From AAA044-D11 sp965268275 (GTDB lineage: Bacteria; Actinomycetota; Actinomycetes; Nanopelagicales; Nanopelagicaceae): 64,000 nucleotides of DNA. The stretch's first letter is position 1. Each line of letters opens with the position of its first letter. Under the pieces are notes generated by a model. It made no database searches. It was not told where the DNA came from and saw only the letters and a program-made list of their open reading frames with translations. The position numbers and the translations under genes are program-made. The stretch covers positions 1 through 64,000 of the forward strand of contig OZ254168.1 in assembly GCA_965268275.1 (NCBI GenBank). Direction: 5' to 3'. Of this stretch, positions 9,374 through 18,011 are shown piece after piece.

Positions 9374-10534
9374 ATGTCCAAAAGTGTGAAGATTCTTTTA
9401 TTGCTTTTATTGACTCAGAATTTTCTAAACCCCAACCAATCAATTGCGGCAACTCAAGCAACAACAATTGAGCTATGTAAATTAGCAAAAATAGCACCAG
9501 AACCTTTGAGCGCAGGTATGCCCCGCAGCTCTTTCCTAATTCCTTCAACCGGCAGGATCCGCAACCTGTTTCTTTATGTAGATTTTCCAGACAACCCTTC
9601 AAATTCAAGCTCTAAGAAATTCGCAGATAACTATTTTACAAAATCTAAAAAATTCTTAGAAGATAATAGCTACGGAAAAATGAGACTTGAACTAACCGTT
9701 AGCAGTAAAGTCTTTAGAATTAATAAAAACTCAGCATCTTACAAAATGTTCACCGATGGCCAAGGCGATTCAGTGGGCTTAGTGCAGGATGCTTTAGACG
9801 CTGCTGATAACGAGATAGATTTCAATAATTTTGACTTTGTAACCGTAGCACCACCAGCAAATACCAAGAATATAAAGACAAGTGGAGCAATTACGGGTGG
9901 TGCAGACTTGTTCAAAACCAAAGATAGAAATTTCCCAAGTGCAATCTTTATTGGCAAAGATAAGCTTTCTGATTTTGATAAACCAGGTTTCGGTTGGAGT
10001 TTTGCTGCTCATGAAATGGGTCATGTTCTTGGAATCACACATCCATATAAATATGAAGAAGGAAAACCTGGGCCAATTTGGGATCTTATGGGGAACGGGG
10101 GAACTTCCGTTCCCGAATTACTTGGGTGGCATCGTTTTGTTTTAAATTGGTTAGGCGAGAAAGAAGTGGTTTGTTTAGATAAAGAAAAAGCAGGGAGTTT
10201 CGAACAAACCCTCAAACCTTTAAATTCAAAAGCAATAGGTAAAAAGCTGCTCATTACGCCGATAAGTTCAACCCAGGCGCTAGCCGTCGAAGTTCGTCGT
10301 CAATCTAGCTTCGACAAATTAACAGTTAATGAAACAGGAGTATTGGTCTACTTGATTGATGTTACAAAAGGCGACGATCAAGGGATAATTACTATCATTA
10401 CCAGCAAAAATACAAAGAAAGAAGACCAGATACTTGGTTCATTAAAACCCGGCGACAAGGTTTCTTACAAAGGAATAACAATTCAAGTCATCTCTTCAAA
10501 CAAATCAGGTGACACAATCAAAGTCACCAACTAA
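9374..10534 (+). CDS. Secreted M6-like zinc metallopeptidase
   Basis: A 386-residue putative exported protease. The N-terminus is a signal peptide (SKSVKILLLLLLTQNF then SIAATQ, likely cut near residue 25). The catalytic zinc motif HEMGHVLGITHP (H213, E214, H217, H223) is the extended HExxHxxGxxH form, and a downstream WDLMGNGG resembles the Met-turn region of M6 (immune inhibitor A-like) peptidases. The C-terminal part (about 260-386) has no recognised motif and may be a beta-rich domain. No transmembrane anchor follows the signal. Substrate unknown; extracellular protein or peptide scavenging is an inference. It stands alone between tRNA-Ala and the cyclophilin gene. Confidence 0.75.
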   Translation: MSKSVKILLLLLLTQNFLNPNQSIAATQATTIELCKLAKIAPEPLSAGMPRSSFLIPSTGRIRNLFLYVDFPDNPSNSSSKKFADNYFTKSKKFLEDNSYGKMRLELTVSSKVFRINKNSASYKMFTDGQGDSVGLVQDALDAADNEIDFNNFDFVTVAPPANTKNIKTSGAITGGADLFKTKDRNFPSAIFIGKDKLSDFDKPGFGWSFAAHEMGHVLGITHPYKYEEGKPGPIWDLMGNGGTSVPELLGWHRFVLNWLGEKEVVCLDKEKAGSFEQTLKPLNSKAIGKKLLITPISSTQALAVEVRRQSSFDKLTVNETGVLVYLIDVTKGDDQGIITIITSKNTKKEDQILGSLKPGDKVSYKGITIQVISSNKSGDTIKVTN

Positions 10535-10586
10535 ACCAATATATTCGGGTAGGCTACGGACTCCACTTTAGCGAGCGAAAGGAAAT

Positions 10587-10606
10587 TGGGTTAAGTATTT
10601 AACCCA
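10587..10606. repeat. Perfect inverted repeat at the cyclophilin start codon
   Basis: Arms TGGGTTAA (10587-10594) and TTAACCCA (10599-10606) flank a GTAT centre; the last base is the A of the candidate ATG at 10606. It could act as an operator or as an mRNA hairpin limiting initiation, or the real start may be the ATG at 10618. Confidence 0.45.
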
Positions 10607-11130
10607 TGGTCCAAAACATGTCAACTGCAATCCTTCACACAAGTATGGGCGATATCAAGATTGATCTATTTCCTAAGCACGCACCAAAAACTGTTGCAAA
10701 CTTTGTTGAACTTGCAACCGGTAAGCGCGAATGGGTTGACCCAATTACTGGCGAAAAAACTTCAAAGAATTTATATGACGGAACCGTATTTCACCGTGTG
10801 ATTGCAAACTTTATGATTCAAGGCGGAGATCCATTAGGTAACGGAACCGGCGGACCGGGTTACCAATTCGCAGATGAATTTCATGGCGAACTAGCTTTTG
10901 ATCGCCCATACATTCTTGCAATGGCAAATGCTGGACCAGGAACAAATGGATCACAATTTTTCATTACAGTTGCCGAAACAGCTTGGCTAAATCGCAAGCA
11001 CACAATTTTTGGCGAAGTAACAGATGAAGCATCAAAGAAGGTTGTTGACGCTATCGGTTCTGTTAAAACTGGCGGACAAGATCGCCCAGTTCAAGCTGTA
11101 AAAATAAATACCGTAACAATCTCAGAGTAA
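10606..11130 (+). CDS. Peptidyl-prolyl cis-trans isomerase, cyclophilin type
   Basis: A single-domain cyclophilin of 174 residues that catalyses proline isomerisation in protein folding. Family signatures are FHRVIANFMIQGGDP, the active-site region ANAGPGTNGSQFFIT and WLNRKHTIFGEV. There is no signal peptide, so a cytoplasmic role is expected. Two starts are possible: ATG 10606 (adds MVQN) or ATG 10618 (MSTAIL); a purine-rich GCGAAAGGAAA lies at 10575-10585, rather far from both. The rhomboid gene follows after 4 bases, so the two are probably one transcript. Confidence 0.93.
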   Translation: MVQNMSTAILHTSMGDIKIDLFPKHAPKTVANFVELATGKREWVDPITGEKTSKNLYDGTVFHRVIANFMIQGGDPLGNGTGGPGYQFADEFHGELAFDRPYILAMANAGPGTNGSQFFITVAETAWLNRKHTIFGEVTDEASKKVVDAIGSVKTGGQDRPVQAVKINTVTISE

Positions 11131-11134
11131 ATCT

Positions 11135-11701
11135 ATGAACCAGAAGCAATCACTCACAACGAGTTTGATTGTAGTAATTACTGGCACTTTTTTGCTTACT
11201 CAATTTGTCTTTCCAGATCTACAGTCTCAGTTGGCTTTAACTCACGGTGGAAATTATGCGAATGGGTTTTTCTCTGGCGTATATACCGGTGACTGGTATC
11301 GCCTGCTAACAGTTGCACTCACACACACTGGTTGGTTGCACTTGATATTTAATATGTTGGCCTTGTATTCAATGGGAACGCCAGTCGAAGCTTTTCTTGG
11401 AAAATTCCGCTTTGCCATCATCTTTTTTGGCTCATTATTGGCTGCCTCAGCGACTTCACTTTATTTTGGTCCAGAAAACATTTATGCAGTTGGCGCTTCA
11501 GGTGCAATTTATGGTCTGTTTGGTGCGCTCTTTGCAATAGGTAAAAAAGCCGGGGCTAATTATCAGAACATAGCCGGCATTCTTTTAATCAACTTGCTAA
11601 TGACTTTTACTATCTCTGGAATTGATTGGCGAGCACATGTTGGCGGCTTAATAGCAGGAGTTGTTATTACCTACCCTTTAACATTTCGCAGAAGAACTTG
11701 A
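11135..11701 (+). CDS. Rhomboid-family intramembrane serine protease
   Basis: A 188-residue polytopic membrane protein. It has the rhomboid catalytic pair: Ser122 in GASGAIYGLFGAL and His168 in DWRAHVGGLIAGVV; the HxxxN motif (HLIFNMLALY) of the second helix region is also present. Rhomboids cleave transmembrane substrates within the bilayer. The order cyclophilin-rhomboid is frequent in actinobacteria. Its 3' end overlaps the 3' end of the convergent Fe-S oxidoreductase gene by 31 bases. Substrate unknown. Confidence 0.9.
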   Translation: MNQKQSLTTSLIVVITGTFLLTQFVFPDLQSQLALTHGGNYANGFFSGVYTGDWYRLLTVALTHTGWLHLIFNMLALYSMGTPVEAFLGKFRFAIIFFGSLLAASATSLYFGPENIYAVGASGAIYGLFGALFAIGKKAGANYQNIAGILLINLLMTFTISGIDWRAHVGGLIAGVVITYPLTFRRRT

Positions 11702-13644
11702 GCAACATCTAGAACACCAATATCTGATTCGCGAGCAGTCATTCCATCGCTAACCATGATTCGACAGAATGGACAGGCAACCGCAACTTCCTTTACTTGT
11801 GTTGCAATCGCTTCATCAACCCGGTTTAAATTGATTCGAGTTCCAATTGTTTCTTCCATCCACATGCGGCCACCGCCTGCGCCACAACAGAATGAACGAT
11901 CTTGATTACGTGGCATCTCGGTAACTTCAACACCGGTAGATTCCAAGAGTTCGCGAGGTGGCTGATAAATCTGATTGTGTCGGCCCAAATAACAAGGGTC
12001 GTGATAAGTAAGTGTCGCATCACTCTTATGCGGCGAAGTCTTTAGCTTCCCCTCTTTAATCAATTGATTTAGCAATTGTGTGTGATGAACCATTTGCAGT
12101 TCAAATCCCTGTTGTTTGTAATCTCGGCCAATTGTTGTGAAGCAATGTGGGCAAGTAACTACAACCTTCTTAACGCCGCGCGCGCCAAAAGTTTGCTGCA
12201 GAGTTTCAATATTTTCGCGTGAAAGTATTTGATATAAGAATTCATTACCAGAACGACGAGCCGGGTCTCCGGTGCAAGTTTCGCGTTGGCCTAATACGCC
12301 AAATGTTGTGCCTGACATATACAGAAGCTCGGCAACAGCTTTTGTAGTTTTCTTGGCACGCTCTTCATATGCACCCGCGCAGCCAACCCAGAATAAATAC
12401 TCAACATCTTCCGGAATTTCATTTTCGATAACTGTTACCGGAAAATCACATTCAGAGATCCAAGCATTGCGATCTGTGCGGTTTGCCCCCCACGGATTAC
12501 CGGTTTTCTCGAGATTTCTAAAGGTTCCACCAAGTTCTGACGGGAATTCAGATTCCACTAAAACCTGGAAACGACGCATATTTACGATGTGATCAATGTG
12601 TTCGATATCTACCGGGCACTCTTCAACACATGCGCCACAGGTTGTGCAGGACCAGAGAACTTCAGGAGAAATAGTATTTCCAACGATTTTTTCGTCGGAT
12701 GATACATTTGAAAGTGCATGATCGCGCATCGCCATAATCAACAACTTTGGCGAAAGCGGTTTATCGGTATGCCAAGCCGGACATTGTGATTGGCAGCGAC
12801 CGCATTCAGTGCAACTTGCCATATCAAGCAAGCCCTTCCAAGAAATATCTGCGCTTTTGCCGATACCAAAGACATCGTCTTCTTTAGGATCCTCAAAGTC
12901 AATTGGCTTACCATGTGAAATCATTTCTGGTAATTCACCAAGCGCTGGCCTGGAATCTAGATTTCGTTTAAAGAAAATATTGAAGGGTGCCAAGAAGCGG
13001 TGCCAAGCAACGCCCATGGTCAAGTCATTTGAAATTACAACAAACCATAAAACCGAAACAAAAATCTTTACGGCAGCAACAATTTGAACGGTTGCGCCAT
13101 CTACATAATATTGATGTTCTAGATAATCTAAAGTGATTACGCAAATTACAACTGCCAAAATAGTTGCTTCAACGTAATAAGCCTTTAAAGATCTTGATCC
13201 TAAAAATCTTGATGTACGACTCTTATGGAAAAATTTTGTAGCTAATCTAATTCCAACCAGTGCAACAATTCCAACCGCGGTTGTCCAAGCAACTGCCAGA
13301 ACAAAATAACGGTATGGCGTCCAAGTTCCAATAACTGGAATAACAAAAGCCGGATCAATTATTTGACCATATGCGGTAATCAAAGTTCCAAGTAAAGATA
13401 CGAAACCAATCATTACAAACCAATGTGCGATTGCAGATCCGGTGAAGCGCAGCATTCGTGTGTGCAACACAATTTCTTTCGCCATAGCCTTTGCGCGCGC
13501 ACCCTTGTTTAAGAATCGCGCTGGCTCGCTCTGCCCCGCAGAAATCCTTCGATACATCTCGCGGCCCTTGAGCAGGAAGCTGCCGAGACCAAAGGCTGTG
13601 AAGAGGTAAAGGGCGATCGCTACGTAATTCATTCCCGAGTTCAT
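11671..13644 (-). CDS. Membrane-bound Fe-S oxidoreductase (HdrD/GlpC-like, CCG domains)
   Basis: A 657-residue protein with an N-terminal membrane part (about five hydrophobic segments within residues 5-215, resembling nitrate reductase gamma-type subunits), two [4Fe-4S] ferredoxin motifs (CTECGRCQSQCP with C278, C281, C284 and C288; CTTCGACVEECP further on), and two C-terminal cysteine-rich CCG domains (CPHCFTT region and CCGAGGGRMWME). Such proteins pass electrons between a soluble flavoenzyme and the quinone pool; in actinobacteria they often lie near acyl-CoA metabolism genes. The donor is not identifiable here. The start ATG at 13644 is favoured; an ATG four codons later is possible. Confidence 0.82.
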   Translation of the reverse strand: MNSGMNYVAIALYLFTAFGLGSFLLKGREMYRRISAGQSEPARFLNKGARAKAMAKEIVLHTRMLRFTGSAIAHWFVMIGFVSLLGTLITAYGQIIDPAFVIPVIGTWTPYRYFVLAVAWTTAVGIVALVGIRLATKFFHKSRTSRFLGSRSLKAYYVEATILAVVICVITLDYLEHQYYVDGATVQIVAAVKIFVSVLWFVVISNDLTMGVAWHRFLAPFNIFFKRNLDSRPALGELPEMISHGKPIDFEDPKEDDVFGIGKSADISWKGLLDMASCTECGRCQSQCPAWHTDKPLSPKLLIMAMRDHALSNVSSDEKIVGNTISPEVLWSCTTCGACVEECPVDIEHIDHIVNMRRFQVLVESEFPSELGGTFRNLEKTGNPWGANRTDRNAWISECDFPVTVIENEIPEDVEYLFWVGCAGAYEERAKKTTKAVAELLYMSGTTFGVLGQRETCTGDPARRSGNEFLYQILSRENIETLQQTFGARGVKKVVVTCPHCFTTIGRDYKQQGFELQMVHHTQLLNQLIKEGKLKTSPHKSDATLTYHDPCYLGRHNQIYQPPRELLESTGVEVTEMPRNQDRSFCCGAGGGRMWMEETIGTRINLNRVDEAIATQVKEVAVACPFCRIMVSDGMTARESDIGVLDVAQVLLRNVKG

Positions 13645-13719
13645 GAGAGAAGGCTAGAGCCCACCCCACGAAGAGCGGGGAATATCCAACCCAACCCAGG
13701 CGTTACCTGATTAACTCAA

Positions 13720-13740
13720 CTTGAGCCAGTTCGACTCAAT
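13720..13740. promoter_or_regulatory. HAIR operator for HspR
   Basis: The site CTTGAGC-N7-ACTCAAT matches the HAIR consensus CTTGAGT-N7-ACTCAAG at 12 of 14 arm positions. HspR, encoded in the operon downstream, is the known ligand of HAIR elements in actinobacteria. It sits just upstream of the predicted dnaK -35 box. A further half-site GGCTCAAG lies at 13756-13763 inside the promoter spacer. Confidence 0.85.
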
Positions 13741-13743
13741 CTT

Positions 13744-13772
13744 TTGACATCGAGCGGCTCAAGGGCGAGAAT
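13744..13772 (+). promoter_or_regulatory. Predicted dnaK operon promoter
   Basis: A consensus -35 TTGACA (13744-13749) is separated by 17 bases from GAGAAT (13767-13772), a weak -10. The HAIR element ends 3 bases upstream, so HspR binding would hinder RNA polymerase. The dnaK ATG follows 54 bases later. Confidence 0.6.
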
Positions 13773-13826
13773 TCGACCATAGCCGGTCAAAAACAGGCTG
13801 AGGGATAAGAAAAAGGAGCAATAAAA

Positions 13827-15650
13827 ATGGCCAGAGCAGTAGGAATCGACTTAGGAACTACAAACAGTTGCGTATCTGTATTAGAAGGTGGCGAGCCATC
13901 TGTAATCACAAACGCAGAAGGCGCTCGGACAACACCATCGATCGTTGCCTTCGCTAAGAATGGCGAAGTTCTTGTCGGTGAAGTTGCGAAACGTCAATCA
14001 GTTACAAACGTTGAACGAACCATCCGTTCGGTAAAGCGTCACATGGGCACAAGCTGGAACATGGATATTGATGGAAAGAAATACACACCACAAGAAATTA
14101 GCGCTCGCATCTTGATGAAGTTGAAACGTGATGCTGAAAGTTTTCTTGGCGACACAGTTACAGATGCAGTTATTACTGTGCCTGCATACTTCAACGATGC
14201 ACAACGTCAAGCAACAAAAGAAGCTGGCGAAATTGCAGGCTTAAATGTTCTGCGTATTGTTAACGAGCCAACCGCTGCAGCACTTGCATACGGTTTAGAT
14301 AAGGGCGATGCCGAACAAACAATTTTAGTATTTGACCTTGGTGGTGGAACATTTGACGTTTCACTTCTAGAAATCGGTGATGGTGTTGTTGAAGTTAAAG
14401 CTACTAACGGAGATAACAATCTCGGTGGCGATGACTGGGATCAAGCTCTTGTAGATAATCTAGTTAAAACTTTTGCGGCTAAGACCGGAATTGATTTAAC
14501 AAAAGATAAGATGGCAATGCAACGCGTTCGCGAAGCTGCGGAGAAAGCAAAGATTGAATTGTCTTCTTCACAACAAACTTCAATCAACCTTCCGTACATC
14601 ACGGTTGATGCCGAGAAGAATCCACTTTTCTTAGATGAAACAATTACTCGGGCTCAATTCCAAGGCATGACTGCAGATCTGCTTGAACGCTGCAAGAAGC
14701 CATTCCAATCAGTTCTAAAGGATGCCGGAATTCCAATTGCGGATATTGATCACGTAGTTTTAGTTGGCGGTTCAACTCGTATGCCAGCAGTTGTTGATCT
14801 AGTTCGTGATTTAACTGGCGGGAAAGAGCCAAACAAGGGCGTTAACCCAGATGAAGTTGTTGCAGTAGGTGCTGCGCTTCAAGCTGGTGTTCTAAAGGGT
14901 GAAGTAAAAGATGTTCTGCTCCTAGATGTAACTCCACTGTCACTTGGTATTGAAACCAAGGGTGGCGTTATGACTAAGTTAATTGAACGAAATACAACTA
15001 TCCCAACCAAACGTTCCGAAATCTTTACTACTGCTGATGACAATCAACCAGCAGTTCAAATCCAGGCCTTCCAAGGCGAGCGTGAAATGGCTGCTTATAA
15101 CAAGCGCTTAGGCATGTTCGAACTTACTGGAATCGCACCAGCTCCAAGAGGTGTGCCACAAGTCGAAGTTACCTTCGACATTGATGCAAACGGAATCGTT
15201 CATGTATCTGCAAAAGATCTAGGCACCGGTAAAGAACAGTCAATGACAATCACCGGCGGTTCTGCTCTTTCTAAGGAAGAGATTGATCGCATGATGAAGG
15301 ATGCCGAAGCACATGCTGATGAAGATAAACAGCGTCGCGAAGAAGCCGAAGTTCGCAACACTGGTGACTCGCTTGTTTATCAAACTGAGAAGTTCTTAAA
15401 AGATAACGCCGAAAAATTCACCGAAGGTGAAAATGCTGAGAAGCGTGGCGAAGTTGAAACTGCAGTAGCTGATTTAAAGAAAGCGCTTGAAGGCACAGAT
15501 CTTCCAGCAATTAAGTCTGCAACTGAAAAAGTCAGCGAGCTTTCACAACAACTAGGCGCTGCGCTTTATGCAGCAAATGCAGCGGCAGCTGAAGCACCAC
15601 AAGCCGATGATGGCGTTGAAGATGCCGAGATTGTTGAAGAAAGTAAGTGA
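13827..15650 (+). CDS. dnaK: Molecular chaperone DnaK (Hsp70)
   Basis: Hsp70 uses ATP to bind and release unfolded polypeptides together with DnaJ and GrpE. The 607-residue protein has the ATPase signatures GIDLGTTNSCVS, FDLGGGTFDVSLLEIG and VVLVGGSTRMPAV, the substrate-binding domain (DVTPLSLGIETKGG) and an alanine/acidic C-terminal tail. Length is normal for actinobacteria. A strong ribosome site AAAAAGGAGC precedes the ATG. It leads the dnaK-grpE-dnaJ-hspR operon and is presumably repressed by HspR at the upstream HAIR site. Confidence 0.98.
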   Translation: MARAVGIDLGTTNSCVSVLEGGEPSVITNAEGARTTPSIVAFAKNGEVLVGEVAKRQSVTNVERTIRSVKRHMGTSWNMDIDGKKYTPQEISARILMKLKRDAESFLGDTVTDAVITVPAYFNDAQRQATKEAGEIAGLNVLRIVNEPTAAALAYGLDKGDAEQTILVFDLGGGTFDVSLLEIGDGVVEVKATNGDNNLGGDDWDQALVDNLVKTFAAKTGIDLTKDKMAMQRVREAAEKAKIELSSSQQTSINLPYITVDAEKNPLFLDETITRAQFQGMTADLLERCKKPFQSVLKDAGIPIADIDHVVLVGGSTRMPAVVDLVRDLTGGKEPNKGVNPDEVVAVGAALQAGVLKGEVKDVLLLDVTPLSLGIETKGGVMTKLIERNTTIPTKRSEIFTTADDNQPAVQIQAFQGEREMAAYNKRLGMFELTGIAPAPRGVPQVEVTFDIDANGIVHVSAKDLGTGKEQSMTITGGSALSKEEIDRMMKDAEAHADEDKQRREEAEVRNTGDSLVYQTEKFLKDNAEKFTEGENAEKRGEVETAVADLKKALEGTDLPAIKSATEKVSELSQQLGAALYAANAAAAEAPQADDGVEDAEIVEESK

Positions 15651-16150
15651 CATCCGAATCTGAAAATACTGTGCCAGAGAGTTCTGACAAGGAACTCTCT
15701 GATGCGGTAGATGAAGCACTTGCCGAAGTTGAAGTAGATGAAGTTGCAGTTTTAACTTCAGATCTGCAGAGAGTTCAAGCTGAGTATTCGAATTATCGTA
15801 AGCGAGTTGACCGAGATCGCATCACCGCAAATGAAATTACGACTGCAATTGTGTTGTCAGAATTTCTTCCGGTTCTTGATGATATTTCAAGAGCAGAAGA
15901 GCATGGCGAACTAACTGGTGGATTCAAAGCTGTTGCTGATCAGTTAGAAACAATCACAACCAAGCTTGGACTCACTAAATTCTCAGACGTTGACGTGCCA
16001 TTTGATCCAAATATCCATGAGGCACTTATGCATTCGACTTCACCAGATGTTACTGAAACTTCAGTAACTCAGGTTCTACAACCAGGTTTCAAATTCAAGG
16101 ATCGGGTAATTCGCCCAGCGCGAGTTGCAGTAACAGATCCAGAAAACTAA
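15647..16150 (+). CDS. grpE: Nucleotide exchange factor GrpE
   Basis: GrpE releases ADP from DnaK. The 167-residue product has the usual acidic, disordered N-terminus, a long helical segment containing VQAEYSNYRKRVDRDR, and the C-terminal beta domain with VDVPFDPNIHEALMH and GFKFKDRVIRPARV. The start is GTG at 15647, overlapping the dnaK stop in the 4-base sequence GTGA, which implies translational coupling. Confidence 0.96.
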   Translation: MTSESENTVPESSDKELSDAVDEALAEVEVDEVAVLTSDLQRVQAEYSNYRKRVDRDRITANEITTAIVLSEFLPVLDDISRAEEHGELTGGFKAVADQLETITTKLGLTKFSDVDVPFDPNIHEALMHSTSPDVTETSVTQVLQPGFKFKDRVIRPARVAVTDPEN

Positions 16151-16164
16151 TTAGGAAAACTTAA

Positions 16165-17088
16165 ATGGCCGCCAAGGATTTATACGAAAAGGATTTGTAT
16201 TCAATCCTTGGCGTCAAAAAGAGCGATGATGCGGCTGCAGTAAAAAAGCAGTATCGCAAGCTGGCCAGAGAGCTGCACCCAGATAAGACAAAGGGCGATA
16301 AGAAGCTCGAAGAGAAATTCAAATCGGTTTCTGAGGCGTATGAAGTTTTATCTGATGATAAAAAACGCGCTGAATACGATGAAATGCGCGAAGCTTTCAA
16401 AGGTGGACGTATCCCGCAAGGTGGCGGAAGTTTTGGTGGCGGTGGATTTCAAGGCGCTGATTTTTCAGATTTATTTGGCGGCGGTTCACAAGATATTTTT
16501 GGAACAATCTTCGGTGCTGGTCATGGGCCACGGCGTGGACAAGACCTTGCAGCGTCCACAACGATTTCATTTAGAGATTCAATCTATGGAACTGAATTAG
16601 ATTTAAAACTTGCACCTCAAGGTGGTAAGGCAAATTCTGTTACAACAAGAATTCCTGGTGGAATCAATGACGGCGCAAAAATAAAATTAAAAGGGCGTGG
16701 CGGTAATGGGCCGGCAGGTCCGGGTGATTTATTTGTAACTGTAAATGTTGTGAAGCATCCAGTGTTTTCAAGGAATGAATCTAATTTACTGATGACGCTT
16801 CCAGTTACCTTTACTGAAGCGGCACTTGGCGCGGATATAAAAGTTCCGACTCTTGATGGAGATGAAGTAACTGTTCGTATTGCTCCAGGAACACCTAATG
16901 GCCGCACACTAAGAATTAAATCCCGTGGTGTGCAAACTGCCAGAGGCACCGGCGATCTGTTAATTACTATTGAGATTCAAGTACCGCAACGCGTCGACGG
17001 TAAAGCAAAAGAAGCACTAGAAGCTTTCGCAAAAGCAACTGAAGAATTTAATCCACGAGCTGATTTAGCACAGAGAGCGAGGGCATAG
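16165..17088 (+). CDS. dnaJ: DnaJ-type co-chaperone lacking the zinc finger (class B / CbpA-like)
   Basis: A 307-residue J-domain protein: J domain at about 8-72 with the HPD tripeptide at 38-40, a glycine-rich linker at about 85-125 (GGGSFGGGGF), and two C-terminal beta-barrel domains (RIPGGINDGAKIKLKGRG and VRIAPGTPNGRTLRIKSRG). The four CxxCxGxG repeats of classical DnaJ are absent; no cysteine is seen in the whole protein. The reading frame is intact, so this is a genuine type II protein rather than a broken one. It sits 14 bases after grpE and 2 bases before hspR, the position held in Streptomyces by a zinc-finger DnaJ. Confidence 0.93.
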   Translation: MAAKDLYEKDLYSILGVKKSDDAAAVKKQYRKLARELHPDKTKGDKKLEEKFKSVSEAYEVLSDDKKRAEYDEMREAFKGGRIPQGGGSFGGGGFQGADFSDLFGGGSQDIFGTIFGAGHGPRRGQDLAASTTISFRDSIYGTELDLKLAPQGGKANSVTTRIPGGINDGAKIKLKGRGGNGPAGPGDLFVTVNVVKHPVFSRNESNLLMTLPVTFTEAALGADIKVPTLDGDEVTVRIAPGTPNGRTLRIKSRGVQTARGTGDLLITIEIQVPQRVDGKAKEALEAFAKATEEFNPRADLAQRARA

Positions 17089-17090
17089 TC

Positions 17091-17468
17091 ATGAGCAATG
17101 AAGAACATTCAGATGACGAGGCCGTATATGTAATTTCAATTGCATCACAACTTTCTGGGATGCACCCGCAAACTTTGCGCCAATACGATCGTATGGGTTT
17201 AGTTTCACCAGGCCGAGCATCAGGTCGTGGTCGTAGATATTCGTTGCTCGATATTGCATCACTGCGAAATATTCAACGCCTTGTGGGTGAAGGAATAAAC
17301 CTTGCAGGAATAAAACGGATTATGGAATTGGAATCCGCTGTAGCTTCAATGGCGTTAGAAGTAGCAAAATTACGCACCGAAGTTGATGCTTTGATTGAAG
17401 CCAATCCGCCAAAATCTTTGGTGCGAAAAGGCAAGCAAACAATCGTGGTTTATAAGGAAGAGGGCTAA
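17091..17468 (+). CDS. hspR: Heat shock repressor HspR (MerR family)
   Basis: A 125-residue MerR-type winged-helix protein. The N-terminus VYVISIASQLSGMHPQTLRQ, followed by YDRMGLVSPGR and a GRGRRYS wing, matches HspR, the repressor of the actinobacterial dnaK operon. A short helical region (VASMALEVAKLRTEVDALIE) follows and the tail TIVVYKEEG is short. It is the last gene of dnaK-grpE-dnaJ-hspR, and a HAIR site lies upstream of dnaK, so negative autoregulation with DnaK as co-repressor is expected from work in Streptomyces. Confidence 0.94.
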   Translation: MSNEEHSDDEAVYVISIASQLSGMHPQTLRQYDRMGLVSPGRASGRGRRYSLLDIASLRNIQRLVGEGINLAGIKRIMELESAVASMALEVAKLRTEVDALIEANPPKSLVRKGKQTIVVYKEEG

Positions 17469-17477
17469 GGTTCACGC

Positions 17478-18011
17478 ATGAATTCACGCGAAAAATTAAG
17501 GGAAGAAATTTTAAAAAAGGCAGTAGTTCACGGAAAAGTTATTTTGTCTTCAGGTAAAGAAGCCGATTACTACGTTGACCTTCGTCGCGTAACTCTTGAT
17601 TCTGTAGCAGCACCACTTGTTGGCGAAGTAATGCTTGATTTAACTAAAGATTTGGAATTCGATGCTGTTGGCGGATTAACACTTGGTGCCGATCCAGTTG
17701 CCACTGCAATGATGCATGTCGCAGCAAGCAAAGGCCGCAACTTAGATTCTTTTGTAGTTCGCAAAGCAGAAAAAGCACATGGATTGCAACGTCGAATCGA
17801 AGGACCAGATGTAAAAGGTCGTCGCGTGCTTGCAGTAGAAGATACTTCAACAACAGGTGGTTCAGTGATGACTGCGGTCGAAGCTCTTAAAGAAGCTGGT
17901 GCAATTGTTGTTGGCGTGGCAGTTATTGTTGAACGTGGTGCCGCACCACTAATTGCTGAAAATGGTTTGAAGTATTTAGCAGCTTACCAACTTGCAGACT
18001 TAGGACTCTAA
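17478..18011 (+). CDS. pyrE: Orotate phosphoribosyltransferase
   Basis: PyrE converts orotate and PRPP to orotidine monophosphate in pyrimidine synthesis. The 177-residue protein has the substrate-binding start HGKVILSSGKEADYYVDLRR, the catalytic KAEKAHG loop and the PRPP-binding motif VLAVEDTSTTGGSV. It follows hspR after 9 bases in the same direction, so it may be read with the chaperone operon. Its stop overlaps the stop of the convergent DedA gene in CTAA (18008-18011). Confidence 0.95.
   Translation: MNSREKLREEILKKAVVHGKVILSSGKEADYYVDLRRVTLDSVAAPLVGEVMLDLTKDLEFDAVGGLTLGADPVATAMMHVAASKGRNLDSFVVRKAEKAHGLQRRIEGPDVKGRRVLAVEDTSTTGGSVMTAVEALKEAGAIVVGVAVIVERGAAPLIAENGLKYLAAYQLADLGL

Noticed and set aside
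16165..17088. dnaJ as a gene damaged by deletion or frameshift
   Set aside because: The frame is continuous and domain borders are clean, so a zinc-finger-free type II protein is the simpler reading.
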